Assembly: GCF_004745645.1 (NCBI RefSeq) | Contig: NZ_SRMB01000001.1 | Coordinates: 1,178,001-1,242,000, forward strand | Length of the DNA stretch: 64,000 nucleotides | Direction: 5' to 3' | Source of the DNA: Hymenobacter metallicola | Lineage (GTDB): Bacteria; Bacteroidota; Bacteroidia; Cytophagales; Hymenobacteraceae | Part shown: in pieces, positions 15,265-23,873 of the stretch | How positions within the stretch are numbered: the first letter of the stretch is position 1 | Layout of the letters: the number at the start of each line of letters is the position of its first letter | Notes under the pieces: generated by a model | What the model saw: the letters and a program-made list of their open reading frames with translations, nothing else | What the model was told of the DNA's origin: nothing | The model's database searches: none | Program-made: the position numbers and the translations under genes

Positions 15265-15636
15265 ATGTCTATAACCCTACTAACCACACCTTTACGATTT
15301 CACCTTCTGGCAGCCAGCCTCCTGCTTGCTGGCTTCGAGGCGCACGCGCAAAGCTTCACGCGGGCGTGCATGATGCCGGTTACGAATGTCGATTCGCTGA
15401 AGCGCCGCCCGTTGCGCATGATCAGCGCCTCATCAGTTGACCCGCCAAAGCCCCTGTTCGTGGTAAATGGAGTACCGATGGGACCAGCTTTTCAGCCCGA
15501 AGATATACCAGGCCGCTACGTGAAGAAAGTAGAGGTGCTGACCGGTACCTCGGCCGCCGCTATTGGCGGCACCCGCGCGGCCAATGGGTTGATACTCATC
15601 ACGACCACGCGCCGGTATAAGCCGGTTGCCAACTAA
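15265..15636 (+). CDS. Exported stand-alone TonB-dependent receptor plug-like protein
   Basis: The 123-residue protein begins with a signal peptide (LLAASLLLAGFEAHAQ). The rest resembles the end of the plug domain of SusC-type receptors: FVVNGVPMG, then VKKVEVLTGTSAAAIGGTRA and NGLILITT. In full receptors a 22-stranded barrel of about 700 residues would follow; here translation stops three basic residues after the plug. The reading frame is clean and has its own signal peptide, so it appears to be a genuine small periplasmic protein. It may bind TonB-system partners or be a reduced paralogue; its role is unknown. Confidence 0.7.
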   Translation: MSITLLTTPLRFHLLAASLLLAGFEAHAQSFTRACMMPVTNVDSLKRRPLRMISASSVDPPKPLFVVNGVPMGPAFQPEDIPGRYVKKVEVLTGTSAAAIGGTRAANGLILITTTRRYKPVAN

Positions 15637-15717
15637 GGTTTCCGGGTAGATGAACCAGCGGAGTTGCGCAGTATTCAGGTAAGTTTACACCTCGCTTTTT
15701 TTCCAACGCAGTATCCT

Positions 15718-16185
15718 ATGAAGATTTTATACAGTGCCTTGCTGGTGGGCGCTATCCTGCTGGGCGGATGCCGCCAGAAGAATTCGGATCCGCAGCCGCC
15801 GGCCTACAACATGACCTTTACCATTAAAGGCCAGCCGGTGCAGTGCAATGCCGTGTTTACGGAAACCCTGAACTCCGATGGCTCGACTTCCACGCTGGTG
15901 TATTCGCGCAACGAGTATCCCTCTATCCTGCTGGGCTTTATGCGAGACAAAGGGGCGCCCATGTCGGCCACGTATCTAACCACCATCACCTATTTTCCGG
16001 AGCAAGATCTAACCAAGAGCAAGTCCCTTTCAACAGTCAGCCCCAGCCACCCGGACAGCAAGCTGAACAGCCTGCGTGAAGACGGCAGCAACCTGCGCAG
16101 CGGCTCGTTCAGCGCGTCCTACGTCGAGAATACTACCACCGTTACGGCCACGGGCACCTTTACAAAAGTACCTCTACAGAACTAG
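15718..16185 (+). CDS. Small lipoprotein, unknown function
   Basis: The 155-residue protein has a lipoprotein signal: MKILYSALLVGAILLGGC, with the lipidated Cys at residue 18. The mature part is Ser/Thr-rich with alternating hydrophobic residues, suggesting a beta fold of the kind seen in many surface lipoproteins of this phylum. I recognise no named domain. The ATG at 15718 is placed by the lipobox; in-frame codons further upstream would bury the signal peptide. It lies 81 bp after the plug-domain gene on the same strand and may share its transcript. Confidence 0.7.
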   Translation: MKILYSALLVGAILLGGCRQKNSDPQPPAYNMTFTIKGQPVQCNAVFTETLNSDGSTSTLVYSRNEYPSILLGFMRDKGAPMSATYLTTITYFPEQDLTKSKSLSTVSPSHPDSKLNSLREDGSNLRSGSFSASYVENTTTVTATGTFTKVPLQN

Positions 16186-16264
16186 CCGGCTGTCCGCTCC
16201 TTAAATTACATGAAACGCCACCGCACCACTTGTCACGAGCTGTAGGTACCACCCTACAACTCGC

Positions 16265-16501
16265 ATGAAACAACCTAAAAAGCGCTGGGCCTGGACGGCC
16301 CGGCAATGCGGCCGGATTCGGCTCTACAGCAGCTTCGCATATCGGCTCTATCAGCCTAGCCGATTCTTCCGAGAACGGCTTTGGAGCCAGCACCGCATGC
16401 AAACCCGCACAGCCCTCCACCAGCTTCGGCAGGGCGCCGAGGAAACGGAAGTCCGGTTTCCGTATCAGCATAAGTACTCCGCGCACTGGGATTGTACTTA
16501 A
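16265..16501 (+). CDS. Possible small basic protein, unrecognised
   Basis: This 78-residue frame encodes an Arg-rich, aromatic-rich peptide (KKRWAWTARQ at the start). Its codon use is not clearly coding and I know no family. The main support is position: its TAA at 16499-16501 touches a strong terminator stem, as does the stop of the converging gene on the other strand. It could equally be chance, so confidence is low. Confidence 0.3.
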   Translation: MKQPKKRWAWTARQCGRIRLYSSFAYRLYQPSRFFRERLWSQHRMQTRTALHQLRQGAEETEVRFPYQHKYSAHWDCT

Positions 16502-16536
16502 CACAAAGGGCCGCCCAGTTGGGCGGCCCTTTGTGT
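16501..16536. terminator. Bidirectional terminator stem between converging genes
   Basis: Perfect 17-bp arms (16501-16517 and 16520-16536, core AAAGGGCCGCCCA) with a 2-bp centre. The stop of the minus-strand lipoprotein gene begins at the very next base (16537), and a plus-strand stop ends at 16501. The outer A/T bases give short U runs in both directions. Confidence 0.7.
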
Positions 16537-17058
16537 TTACGCCACTCCATTTGTTCGTAGGTCCTCCCACGTGCCTTTAGTCAGATTCAACCGGACGTTG
16601 AAAAAGCAGTTACCCCCGTCTGTTACGTCTACGATCCGCTTTTTCCAGTATGGAAAGTCTGCTTCATCACCACAGAAGCAGTTGACCCATACTATTTTGG
16701 CACCTTGGCTATTTACGTTTACAACCAATTGTTTTCTGTAGCGGGCAAGGTCAATAACGTAATTCTCCTTTCGAAACGGTATTTCCGGATGAGCCTTTTG
16801 CATATCGGCATAGTCGGCTTCCGCAGCCTTATTGAACTCGGTGACGCAGGCTCTTAATAAGGCATCCACTTGGTTTAGCTCGGCCACCGAAACAGGGTTA
16901 GGTTGGAAGTTTGGAATGACTGCAAAATCCGTCAGGGTTATTTTCGTCTCTTGTTCGTGAATCGAGGTAGTGGCCGTAGGAACTTTCAGCTTTATCTTAC
17001 CTTCCTGCGAATTGCAACCACTAATTAGAATCAGACATACTATAACTGCTGCTCTCAT
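16537..17058 (-). CDS. Small lipoprotein of lower GC content, unknown function
   Basis: The 173-residue protein starts with a lipoprotein signal (MRAAVIVCLILISGC, Cys at 15). The mature part contains a helical region (AELNQVDALLRACVTEFNKA) and then strands with a CFCGD motif (KIVWVNCFCGDEADFPYW). The C-terminal half ends in a VDVTDGGNCFFNVRLNL segment that looks like a compact alpha/beta domain. The DNA is clearly poorer in GC (visibly mid-40s percent) than the 60% or more around it, which suggests recent acquisition. The ATG at 17058 is chosen over an in-frame TTG at 17067. No family is recognised. Confidence 0.75.
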   Translation of the reverse strand: MRAAVIVCLILISGCNSQEGKIKLKVPTATTSIHEQETKITLTDFAVIPNFQPNPVSVAELNQVDALLRACVTEFNKAAEADYADMQKAHPEIPFRKENYVIDLARYRKQLVVNVNSQGAKIVWVNCFCGDEADFPYWKKRIVDVTDGGNCFFNVRLNLTKGTWEDLRTNGVA

Positions 17059-17141
17059 CAGGCTCAATCTATTAAAAACACAATAGCGGCGGGCCTCCGA
17101 AGAAACCCGCCGCTACCTAAGGTATTCAAAATCCACTCCCG

Positions 17142-18707
17142 CTACGCCTTCGAGGTGAGCGTGATAAACGGAATAATCACCTCCTCCAGGGAGATACCGC
17201 CGTGCTGGAACGTGTCCTTGTAGTAGTTCACGTAGTAATTGTAATTGTTGGGGTAGGCGAAGAAATAGTCGCCCAGGGTGAAGACGTAGGCGGTGCTCAC
17301 GTTTTCGCGGGGCAGGAAGATGCGCTCCGGCTTGCGTACCACGTACACATCCTTGTCGGTGAAGCCCAGGTTTTTGCCGTGCTTGTAGCGCAGGTTGGTG
17401 TTCGTGTTCCGGTCGCCCACAATCTTGAAGGGGCGCTTCACCCGGATGGTGCCGTGGTCGGTGGTGATGATGAGCTTGCCTTTTTTCTCGGCAATAACCT
17501 GCAGCATCTCGTACAGGGGCGAGTGCAGGAACCAGGATCGGGTGATGCTGCGGTAGGCCGACTCATCGGCGGCCAGCTCCCGAATCATGGCCATGTCGGT
17601 GCGGGCGTGCGAGAGCATGTCCACGAAGTTGTAGACGATGACGTTGCACTTATAGTTGTTGTGCAGGTTGCTCATCTTGCCCAGCAGGTCTTTGCCGGCC
17701 TGCAGGTTGGTAACCTTGTTGTAGCTGAACTTGTGCTTCTGGTTGGCCTTCTGGAACATAATTTCCATGAATTCGGCCTCGTTCAGGTTCTTGCCCTCGT
17801 CGTCGTCGTCATTGACCCACAGGTTGGGGTACTTCTTCTGAATCTCGCCGGGCATCATGCCCGAGAAGATGGCGTTGCGGGCGTAGGCCGTGGTAGTGGG
17901 CAGAATCGAGTAGTACATTTCCTCCTGGTCCACGGTGAACAGGTCGGCAATGATGGGCTCCAGAATCTTCCACTGGTCGTAGCGCAGGTTGTCGATGAGC
18001 AGGAAGTAGACAGGCGTGTCGCCGGTTTCCTTCAGCAGCGGAAACACCCGCTTCTGAAACAGCTCGTGCGACATCATGGGCGCGTCGTCGGCCTCGTTAT
18101 TGACCCACTCCTCGTAGTTGTCCATGATGAACTTACAGAAGTAGTTATTGGCCTCGTCCTTCTGCATATTGAAGACTTCGGCCATGCTCTTGCCTTCCGT
18201 CTCATCAATTTCGAGCTCCCAGTACACCAGCTTTTTATACACGTCGGCCCATTCTGAGGGGCTCAGCCGGTCGCCGAGCTGCATGCCCAGCTGGCGGAAG
18301 TCGCGCTGGTAGCTGCTGTTGGTTTTCTCCGAAATCAGGCGCTTGTTGTCCAGCACCTTTTTCACGCTGAGCAGAATCTGGTTCGGGTTGACGGGCTTGA
18401 TGAGGTAGTCGGCAATCTTGGAGCCGATGGCGTCCTCCATGATGTGCTCTTCCTCGCTCTTGGTAATCATAATAACGGGCAGCGTAGGCTTGGCCGTCTT
18501 GATTTCGGTCAGAGTTTCTAGGCCGGTCAGGCCGGGCATGTTCTCGTCGAGGAAGACAATGTCGAAATTCTGCTCCTGGACCTGCTCAATGGCGTCGGCG
18601 CCGGAATTCACGCCCGTTACGTCGTAGCCTTTTTCGGTCAGAAAGAGAATGTGGGGTTTCAACAGGTCGATTTCGTCGTCGGCCCAGAGGATGGAGTACC
18701 GTTGCAT
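17142..18707 (-). CDS. porX: PorX-type response regulator with PglZ domain (type IX secretion/gliding)
   Basis: The 521-residue protein joins an N-terminal receiver (WADDE at 8-12, phosphoacceptor D54 in FLDENMPG, K near 104 in IKPVN) to a central helical region and a C-terminal PglZ domain of the alkaline-phosphatase fold. Metal and catalytic features of the latter include LLIDNLRYDQW, PTTTAYARNA and TTDHGT. This layout matches PorX, which with the kinase PorY controls type IX secretion genes in Porphyromonas, and whose PglZ domain hydrolyses nucleotides (known from the family). PorY is not in this window. The gene stands alone on the minus strand and diverges from the HD gene. Confidence 0.93.
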   Translation of the reverse strand: MQRYSILWADDEIDLLKPHILFLTEKGYDVTGVNSGADAIEQVQEQNFDIVFLDENMPGLTGLETLTEIKTAKPTLPVIMITKSEEEHIMEDAIGSKIADYLIKPVNPNQILLSVKKVLDNKRLISEKTNSSYQRDFRQLGMQLGDRLSPSEWADVYKKLVYWELEIDETEGKSMAEVFNMQKDEANNYFCKFIMDNYEEWVNNEADDAPMMSHELFQKRVFPLLKETGDTPVYFLLIDNLRYDQWKILEPIIADLFTVDQEEMYYSILPTTTAYARNAIFSGMMPGEIQKKYPNLWVNDDDDEGKNLNEAEFMEIMFQKANQKHKFSYNKVTNLQAGKDLLGKMSNLHNNYKCNVIVYNFVDMLSHARTDMAMIRELAADESAYRSITRSWFLHSPLYEMLQVIAEKKGKLIITTDHGTIRVKRPFKIVGDRNTNTNLRYKHGKNLGFTDKDVYVVRKPERIFLPRENVSTAYVFTLGDYFFAYPNNYNYYVNYYKDTFQHGGISLEEVIIPFITLTSKA

Positions 18708-19058
18708 ATAAGGATGTTGGGAATCTTGAAAAGGTCGCGCCCGGCAAACCCGCCCGGCGTTTCAGAAAGGGGACATTCAGACAAACCGGCCCGTTACCAG
18801 GTGTAGACCTCAAAGAGGGCAAATGGCGCAAGCAGGTTGCAAATGACGTTTCGTAAGTAGCTTTACTCCCAATACCCGGTTTTTGGTTCTGAAAAATTAC
18901 GGCAATCCGATATTCAGCCGCCGAACTCCGCCGTAAAGAAGCCAAAAATTGTTGAGTTGGGTTCCGCGCCTGGCCTCGCAGGTTGTTGTATCTCAACTTT
19001 TCTGCCTGCTATATGTTCCGCCTTCGTGCCCACCCGCGGCGCGCTACAGCTTTCTGCA
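18708..19058. promoter_or_regulatory. Divergent porX/HD intergenic region
   Basis: This 351-bp gap is AT-richer than its flanks and has no supported gene. On the plus strand, TTG near 18985 and TATATGTT near 19008 are about 21 bp apart, which resembles a Bacteroidota promoter for the HD gene. I found no equally good element for porX on the minus strand. Confidence 0.35.
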
Positions 19059-20291
19059 TTGAACAAAAAGAAAATCTTCAACGACCCGGTGTACGGCTTT
19101 GTCACGGTGCCCACCGAGTTGCTGTTCGACCTGATTGAGCACCCCTACTTCCAGCGCCTGCGCCGCATCCAGCAGCTGGGGCTCACCGGCTTCGTGTACC
19201 CGGGCGCCCTGCACACGCGCTTTCACCACGCCCTGGGCGCCATGCACCTGATGACCCTGGCTCTGCGCACGCTCAAGGACAAAGGCGTCAAGATTTCGGC
19301 CCGGGAAGGCGAAGCGGCCCTGATGGCCATCTTGCTCCACGACATCGGCCACGGCCCGCTCTCCCACGCCCTGGAGCACGCCATTTTTCACGAAGTGCCC
19401 CACGAGCAGCTCAGCCTGTTTTTGATGCAGAAGCTCAATAAGGAGCACGACGGCGCCCTGGACCTGGCCATTCGCATCTTCCAGGGCACCTACGAGCGGC
19501 CGTTTTTCCACCAGCTCGTCAGCTCCCAGCTCGACATGGACCGCCTCGACTACCTCAACCGGGACTCGTTCTATACCGGCGTGCAGGAAGGCCGCCCCGG
19601 GGCCGACCGCCTCATCAAGATGCTGACCGTAGTCGACGAAAAGCTGGTGCTGGAGGAAAAGGCCGTCTACAGCATCGAGAATTTTCTGGTGAGCCGCCGC
19701 CTGATGTACTGGCAGGTCTACCTGCACAAAACCGTCACCTCGGCCGAGCAAATGATTATCCGCATCATTCAGCGGGCCCGGGATTTGGTCCGCTCCGGCC
19801 ACGAAGTACCCGCCTCCCCCGACCTGCACTATTTCCTGGCCAAGCCGGTCAGCATCCTGAACTTCTCCCAGGACGAGAGCATTCTGCAGCGCTTCGTGCA
19901 GCTCGACGACACCGACGTGTGGAGTGCGGTAAAAATGTGGGCCCAGCACCCCGACAAGGTGCTCAGCTACATGTCGCGCAGCATGCTGGACCGCAAGCTG
20001 TTCAAGATTATTCTGCAGAGTGAGCCTTTCGACGACGATTTGGGTCTGGGCGTTATTGAACTCATTGCCGAGAAATTCGACCTTTCGCCCCAGGATGCCA
20101 GCCAGCTGATGCTCGCCGGCCGCATCAGCAACAACGCCTACGACGCGGCCGGCAAAGACACCATCGACGTGCTGACCAAGAGCGGCCGGGTTGTCAACGT
20201 GGCCGAAGCCTCCGACCTGCCCAACATCCGGGCCCTGGGCCAGCGCGTCGAGAAGCATTACATCTGCTACCCCAAAGAAATTGCCCACTAA
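19059..20291 (+). CDS. HD-domain phosphohydrolase (SAMHD1/dGTPase-like)
   Basis: With a TTG start at 19059 the product is 410 residues. Conserved family motifs begin at once: NDPVYGFVTVP, then HPYFQRLRRI, HTRFHHALGAMHL, the HD pair in LLHDIGHGPLSH (about residue 93), and DMDRLDYLNRDSF. These are the metal-binding and substrate-pocket residues of the SAMHD1-like HD family, whose members hydrolyse dNTPs or other nucleotides. The region upstream to 18957 is open in frame but unlike the family, hence the later start; a GTG at 19026 is another option. It heads the lipid A gene block on the same strand. Confidence 0.85.
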   Translation: MNKKKIFNDPVYGFVTVPTELLFDLIEHPYFQRLRRIQQLGLTGFVYPGALHTRFHHALGAMHLMTLALRTLKDKGVKISAREGEAALMAILLHDIGHGPLSHALEHAIFHEVPHEQLSLFLMQKLNKEHDGALDLAIRIFQGTYERPFFHQLVSSQLDMDRLDYLNRDSFYTGVQEGRPGADRLIKMLTVVDEKLVLEEKAVYSIENFLVSRRLMYWQVYLHKTVTSAEQMIIRIIQRARDLVRSGHEVPASPDLHYFLAKPVSILNFSQDESILQRFVQLDDTDVWSAVKMWAQHPDKVLSYMSRSMLDRKLFKIILQSEPFDDDLGLGVIELIAEKFDLSPQDASQLMLAGRISNNAYDAAGKDTIDVLTKSGRVVNVAEASDLPNIRALGQRVEKHYICYPKEIAH

Positions 20292-20299
20292 ACGAGTTT

Positions 20300-20404
20300 T
20301 TGGCTTTTGGTTTATGGTTTTTGGCACTCCGGCTGAGTTTAAGCGCAATGCAGCAATGCCTTAGGGGATAACCAACGACCAAAAACCAAAAACCAAAAAC
20401 CAAC
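20300..20404. repeat. Paired inverted-repeat arms between the HD gene and lpxD
   Basis: The left arm (about 20300-20330) has GGCTTTTGGTTTATGGTTTTTGG and the right arm (about 20378-20403) has three direct copies of CCAAAAA with CC. The arms are largely complementary and begin just after one stop and end just before the next gene. An exact TACTTTTG element follows at 20408-20415, only 5 bp before the lpxD ATG. Confidence 0.6.
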
Positions 20405-20419
20405 CGCTACTTTTGCGCA

Positions 20420-21460
20420 ATGGAATTTACGGTAGGCCAGATTGCGGAAGTGCTGCACGGCGTCGTCGAAGGCGACGCCTCGCTGCGCATTGACCGCTTG
20501 GCAAAAATTGAAGAAGCGCAGGCCGGGGCCCTCTCCTTCCTGTCGAACCTGAAGTACGAACCCCACCTGTATACGACGGGCGCTTCGGCCGTTATTGTCA
20601 GTAAAACCCTGACCCTGAAGCAAGCCGTGCCCGCGGCCCTGATTCGCGTCGACGACCCGTATACCAGCTTCACTACCCTGCTCGAATTCTACCAGCAGGC
20701 CACCCGCACCGGCCGGCGCGGCGTGGAGGAGCCCGCCTTCATGGGCACGGGCTCCACCATTGGCGACAACCACTACCGCGGGGCTTTTTCCTACATCGGC
20801 CAGGACTGCCGCATCGGCCGCGACGTGGTGATTTTCCCCCAGGCCTACATCGGCGACCGGTGCGTGATTGGCGACGGCACCATTATTTACGCCGGCGCTA
20901 AAATCTACGCCGAAACAGTTATCGGGGCGCGCTGCACCATTCACGCCGGCGCCGTCCTTGGCTCCGATGGCTTCGGCTTTGCTCCTCAGCCCGACGGCTC
21001 CTACAAAACCATTCCGCAGATCGGCAACGTGGTGCTGGAAGACAATGTGAGCGTGGGCGCCAATGCCACCATCGACTGCGCCACCATGGGCTCGACCATC
21101 ATCCGGGAAGGCGCCAAAATCGACAACCTGGTCCAGATTGCCCACAACGTGGAAGTAGGCAGCCACACCGTTATTGCCGCCCAAACCGGCGTTTCCGGTT
21201 CCACCAAGATTGGCAGTTTCTGCGTCCTGGCCGGGCAGGCCGGCGTGGCCGGCCACCTCACGCTGGCCAACCGCACTACCGTGACGGCGCAGTCAGGCGT
21301 GGGCAAGTCCATCAAGGCCGAAGGCGTACTGCTGCAGGGTTCCCCGGCGTTTAATCTGCGCGACAGTTTGCGCGCCAACGCCATTTTCCGCCACCTGCCG
21401 GAGATAGAGCGCCGCCTGAGCGACCTGGAGCGAAACTCATCCATGTCGGAAAAGTCCTAG
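20420..21460 (+). CDS. lpxD: UDP-3-O-acylglucosamine N-acyltransferase
   Basis: The 346-residue protein is full length for LpxD. An N-terminal uridine-binding domain (about residues 1-100, with KIEEAQAGALSFLSN) is followed by a left-handed beta helix of hexapeptide repeats (IGDNHYRGAFSYIGQDCRIG onwards) and a helical tail (LPEIERRLSDLER). The catalytic His is expected in QIAHNVEVG (about residue 238). It adds the N-linked 3-hydroxyacyl chain to UDP-3-O-acylglucosamine in lipid A synthesis in the cytoplasm. lpxC/fabZ and lpxA follow on the same strand, as usual in this phylum. Confidence 0.95.
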   Translation: MEFTVGQIAEVLHGVVEGDASLRIDRLAKIEEAQAGALSFLSNLKYEPHLYTTGASAVIVSKTLTLKQAVPAALIRVDDPYTSFTTLLEFYQQATRTGRRGVEEPAFMGTGSTIGDNHYRGAFSYIGQDCRIGRDVVIFPQAYIGDRCVIGDGTIIYAGAKIYAETVIGARCTIHAGAVLGSDGFGFAPQPDGSYKTIPQIGNVVLEDNVSVGANATIDCATMGSTIIREGAKIDNLVQIAHNVEVGSHTVIAAQTGVSGSTKIGSFCVLAGQAGVAGHLTLANRTTVTAQSGVGKSIKAEGVLLQGSPAFNLRDSLRANAIFRHLPEIERRLSDLERNSSMSEKS

Positions 21461-21465
21461 CTTTG
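21458..21465 (+). promoter_or_regulatory. TAnnTTTG promoter element upstream of lpxC/fabZ
   Basis: TAGCTTTG overlaps the lpxD stop codon and lies 104 bp before the lpxC/fabZ ATG. It matches the Bacteroidota -7 consensus exactly; a matching TTG at -33 is not seen. Confidence 0.35.
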
Positions 21466-21479
21466 CAGCCTATTTAGCT

Positions 21480-21565
21480 ATCAGTCGCTTGTTGTCCGTT
21501 GTCCGGCCAGTTCCATTGAGACTGCCTGCTCACGGACCACCGACAATTGCTAGCTGACAACTCTT
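21480..21565. repeat. Imperfect inverted repeat between lpxD and lpxC/fabZ
   Basis: TTGTCCGTTGTCCG near 21491-21505 is nearly complementary to CGGACCACCGACAA near 21533-21547 (two mismatches). The surrounding bases (TAGCTATCAG and GCTAGCTGACAAC) extend the pairing loosely. The layout matches that of the neighbouring lpx gaps. Confidence 0.5.
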
Positions 21566-21568
21566 CCA

Positions 21569-22963
21569 ATGAACGACAAGCAACATACCATCAAGGCGCC
21601 GGTGACCGTGAGCGGCATTGGCCTGCACACCGGCGTTTCGGCCAACATGACGTTTTGCCCCGCGCCGGTTAATCATGGCTATAAGTTTCAGCGCGTGGAT
21701 ATGCCCGGCCAGCCCATTGTGGATGCCGACGTCGACAACGTGGTGGACCTCTCCCGTGGCACGACCATCGAGCAGAACGGCGCCCGGGTGAATACGGTAG
21801 AGCACACGCTGGCCGCCCTGGTGGGCTTGCAACTCGATAACGTGCTGATTCAGCTCGACGGGCCCGAGCCTCCCATCATGGACGGCTCCTCGTTTGAATT
21901 TATCCAGGCTATTCAGGCTGTGGGCCTGGAAGAGCAAAACGCGCTGCGCAACTACTTCGAGATTCCCGAGGAAATCCGCTTCGTGGACAATGCCCGGGCC
22001 GTGGAAATTGCCGCCCTGCCCCTGAACGATTACCGCCTGACGGTAATGGTGGACTATAATTCGCCCGTGCTGGGCTCCCAGCACGCCTCCCTGACGGATA
22101 TCACCCAGTTCACCTCCGAAATTTCCAGCTCGCGCACCTTCTGCTTTCTGCACGAGCTCGAGGCTCTCTACAAGTCCAACCTGATCAAGGGCGGCGACCT
22201 GAGCAATGCCATAGTCGTGGTAGACCGGGTGGTGAGCGACGAGGAGTTGAGCGAGTTGGCCACCATGCTGGGCAAGCCCAAAGTGGCCGTCAAGAAGGAA
22301 GGCATTCTCAACAACGTCGATCTGCGCTACAAAAACGAGCCCGCCCGCCACAAGCTGCTCGACATGGTCGGTGACCTGGCCCTGGTGGGCCGGCCGCTGA
22401 AAGGTCAGATCCTGGCAGCCCGCCCCGGCCACGCGGCCAACGTGGCCTTTGCCAAGAAGATCAAGAAGAAGATGATGGAGGCCAACACCTCCTCGGTGCC
22501 GACCTACGACCCGGGCCGCGAGCCGGTGATGGACATCAACCAGATCAGCCAGACCCTGCCCCACCGCTACCCTTTCCTGCTCATCGACAAGATCATTCAC
22601 TTGGATGCCAACACGGTAGCCAGCATCAAGAATGTGACTATCAACGAGCCGTTCTTCCCGGGGCACTTTCCCGGCAACCCGGTGATGCCCGGCGTGCTGC
22701 AGATCGAAGCCATGGCCCAGACCGGCGGCATCCTGGTGCTCAACACCGTACCCGACCCCGAAAACTACTGGACCTACTTCCTGGGCATCGAGAACTGCCG
22801 CTTCCGCAAGCGTGTTACCCCCGGCGACACTATCATTTTCCGCTGTCAGCTGTTGTCTCCTATCAAGCGGGGCATTGCCAAGATGAAAGGCCAGGCCTTC
22901 GTCAACGGAAAAGTGGTCATGGAAGCGGAGATGAGCGCGGCCATTGTCCGCAAAGACGCCTAA
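21569..22963 (+). CDS. lpxC/fabZ: Bifunctional LpxC deacetylase / FabZ dehydratase fusion
   Basis: The 464-residue protein fuses two enzymes, a known arrangement in Bacteroidota. Residues 1-305 are LpxC ([10 protein letters not shown] near the start, zinc His in VEHTLAAL, and [15 protein letters not shown] with further zinc and catalytic residues), the committed deacetylase of lipid A synthesis. Residues 310-464 are FabZ, a hotdog-fold 3-hydroxyacyl-ACP dehydratase ([13 protein letters not shown], and [19 protein letters not shown] with the catalytic His and Glu). The fusion ties the lipid A and fatty acid branches, which share 3-hydroxyacyl-ACP. lpxA follows after a 112-bp gap. Confidence 0.96.
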   Translation: MNDKQHTIKAPVTVSGIGLHTGVSANMTFCPAPVNHGYKFQRVDMPGQPIVDADVDNVVDLSRGTTIEQNGARVNTVEHTLAALVGLQLDNVLIQLDGPEPPIMDGSSFEFIQAIQAVGLEEQNALRNYFEIPEEIRFVDNARAVEIAALPLNDYRLTVMVDYNSPVLGSQHASLTDITQFTSEISSSRTFCFLHELEALYKSNLIKGGDLSNAIVVVDRVVSDEELSELATMLGKPKVAVKKEGILNNVDLRYKNEPARHKLLDMVGDLALVGRPLKGQILAARPGHAANVAFAKKIKKKMMEANTSSVPTYDPGREPVMDINQISQTLPHRYPFLLIDKIIHLDANTVASIKNVTINEPFFPGHFPGNPVMPGVLQIEAMAQTGGILVLNTVPDPENYWTYFLGIENCRFRKRVTPGDTIIFRCQLLSPIKRGIAKMKGQAFVNGKVVMEAEMSAAIVRKDA

Positions 22964-22965
22964 TT

Positions 22966-23074
22966 TTCAATTAGCAGTTAGTAAGTAAGAATGTCTGACT
23001 CTCGGACGAAAAGCGGCTCCCGCAACGTTGAGAACCTTCTTAGTTATTAATTCTTAATTACTAATTAACCAACG
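22966..23074. repeat. AT-rich inverted repeat between lpxC/fabZ and lpxA
   Basis: CAATTAGCAGTTAGTAAGTAAG near 22970-22990 is complementary in large part to CTTAGTTATTAATTC and CTTAATTACTAATTAACC near 23039-23072. It fills the gap from just after one stop to just before the lpxA ATG and stands out for its low GC. Confidence 0.55.
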
Positions 23075-23075
23075 A

Positions 23076-23873
23076 ATGAACCAGCCGCTCGCCTATATTC
23101 ACCCCGAAGCCAAAATCGCCCAAAACGTGGTAGTGGAGCCCTTCACTACCATCGACAAGGATGTGGAAATCGGGGAAGGCACCTGGATTGGCCCCAACGT
23201 AACGATTATGTCGGGAGCCCGCATTGGCAAGAACTGCAAGATTTTCCCTGGCGCCGTGATTGCCGCCATGCCCCAGGACCTCAAGTTTGCGGGCGAAAAA
23301 ACCACCGTTCACATCGGCGACTACACCGTTATCCGGGAGTGCGTGACGGTAAACCGGGGCACCGTCGACCGGCTTAAGACCGTCGTAGGCAGCAACTGCC
23401 TGCTGATGGCCTACGTGCACGTAGCCCACGACTGCATCGTGGGCAACCACTGCGTATTGGCCAACGGCGTGCAGCTGGCCGGCCACGTCGAAATCGGCGA
23501 CCATGCCATCATCGGCGGCACCTCGGCCGTGCACCAGTTTGTGAAAGTAGGCCCTCACGCCATGATTTCGGGCGGCTCGCTCGTGCGGAAAGACGTACCG
23601 CCCTTCGTCAAGGCCGGCCGGGAACCCCTCACCTACAGCGGCATCAACTCTATCGGGCTGCGCCGCCGCGGATTTTCCGACCAGAAGATCAGCGAGATTC
23701 AGCAGCTGTACCGGCTGCTGTTTTTGAGCGGCCTGAACAACAACGATGCCCTTGACAAGATTGAGCTGGAGCTGCTGCCCTCTCCTGAGCGCGACGAAGT
23801 CGTGAACTTCGTGCGCAACTCCGGCCGTGGGGTGATTAAGGGCTATTCCCGCAACGGCAACGGTGCAGATTGA
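23076..23873 (+). CDS. lpxA: UDP-N-acetylglucosamine O-acyltransferase
   Basis: The 265-residue protein is the normal LpxA length. The left-handed beta helix occupies residues 1-190 with hexapeptide repeats (IHPEAKIAQNVVVEPFTTI), and the catalytic His lies in AYVHVAHDC (about residue 123). GGTSAVHQFVKVGPHAM and the helical C-terminal region (ISEIQQLYRLLF) are family signatures. It transfers the O-linked 3-hydroxyacyl chain to UDP-GlcNAc, the first step of lipid A synthesis. Its last 11 bp overlap the GTG start of the ABC ATPase gene. Confidence 0.96.
   Translation: MNQPLAYIHPEAKIAQNVVVEPFTTIDKDVEIGEGTWIGPNVTIMSGARIGKNCKIFPGAVIAAMPQDLKFAGEKTTVHIGDYTVIRECVTVNRGTVDRLKTVVGSNCLLMAYVHVAHDCIVGNHCVLANGVQLAGHVEIGDHAIIGGTSAVHQFVKVGPHAMISGGSLVRKDVPPFVKAGREPLTYSGINSIGLRRRGFSDQKISEIQQLYRLLFLSGLNNNDALDKIELELLPSPERDEVVNFVRNSGRGVIKGYSRNGNGAD

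Noticed and set aside
17202..18257. 351-codon plus-strand frame opposite porX
   Set aside because: porX has unmistakable receiver and PglZ motifs; the opposite frame is Val/His-rich antisense.
18586..18996. 136-codon minus-strand frame upstream of porX
   Set aside because: It overlaps the porX start in another frame, is Arg-rich and lacks any motif.
20378..20403. CCAAAAA repeats as a CRISPR or phase-variation tract
   Set aside because: Units are too short and too few, with no spacers, and they pair with the opposite arm in the same gap.
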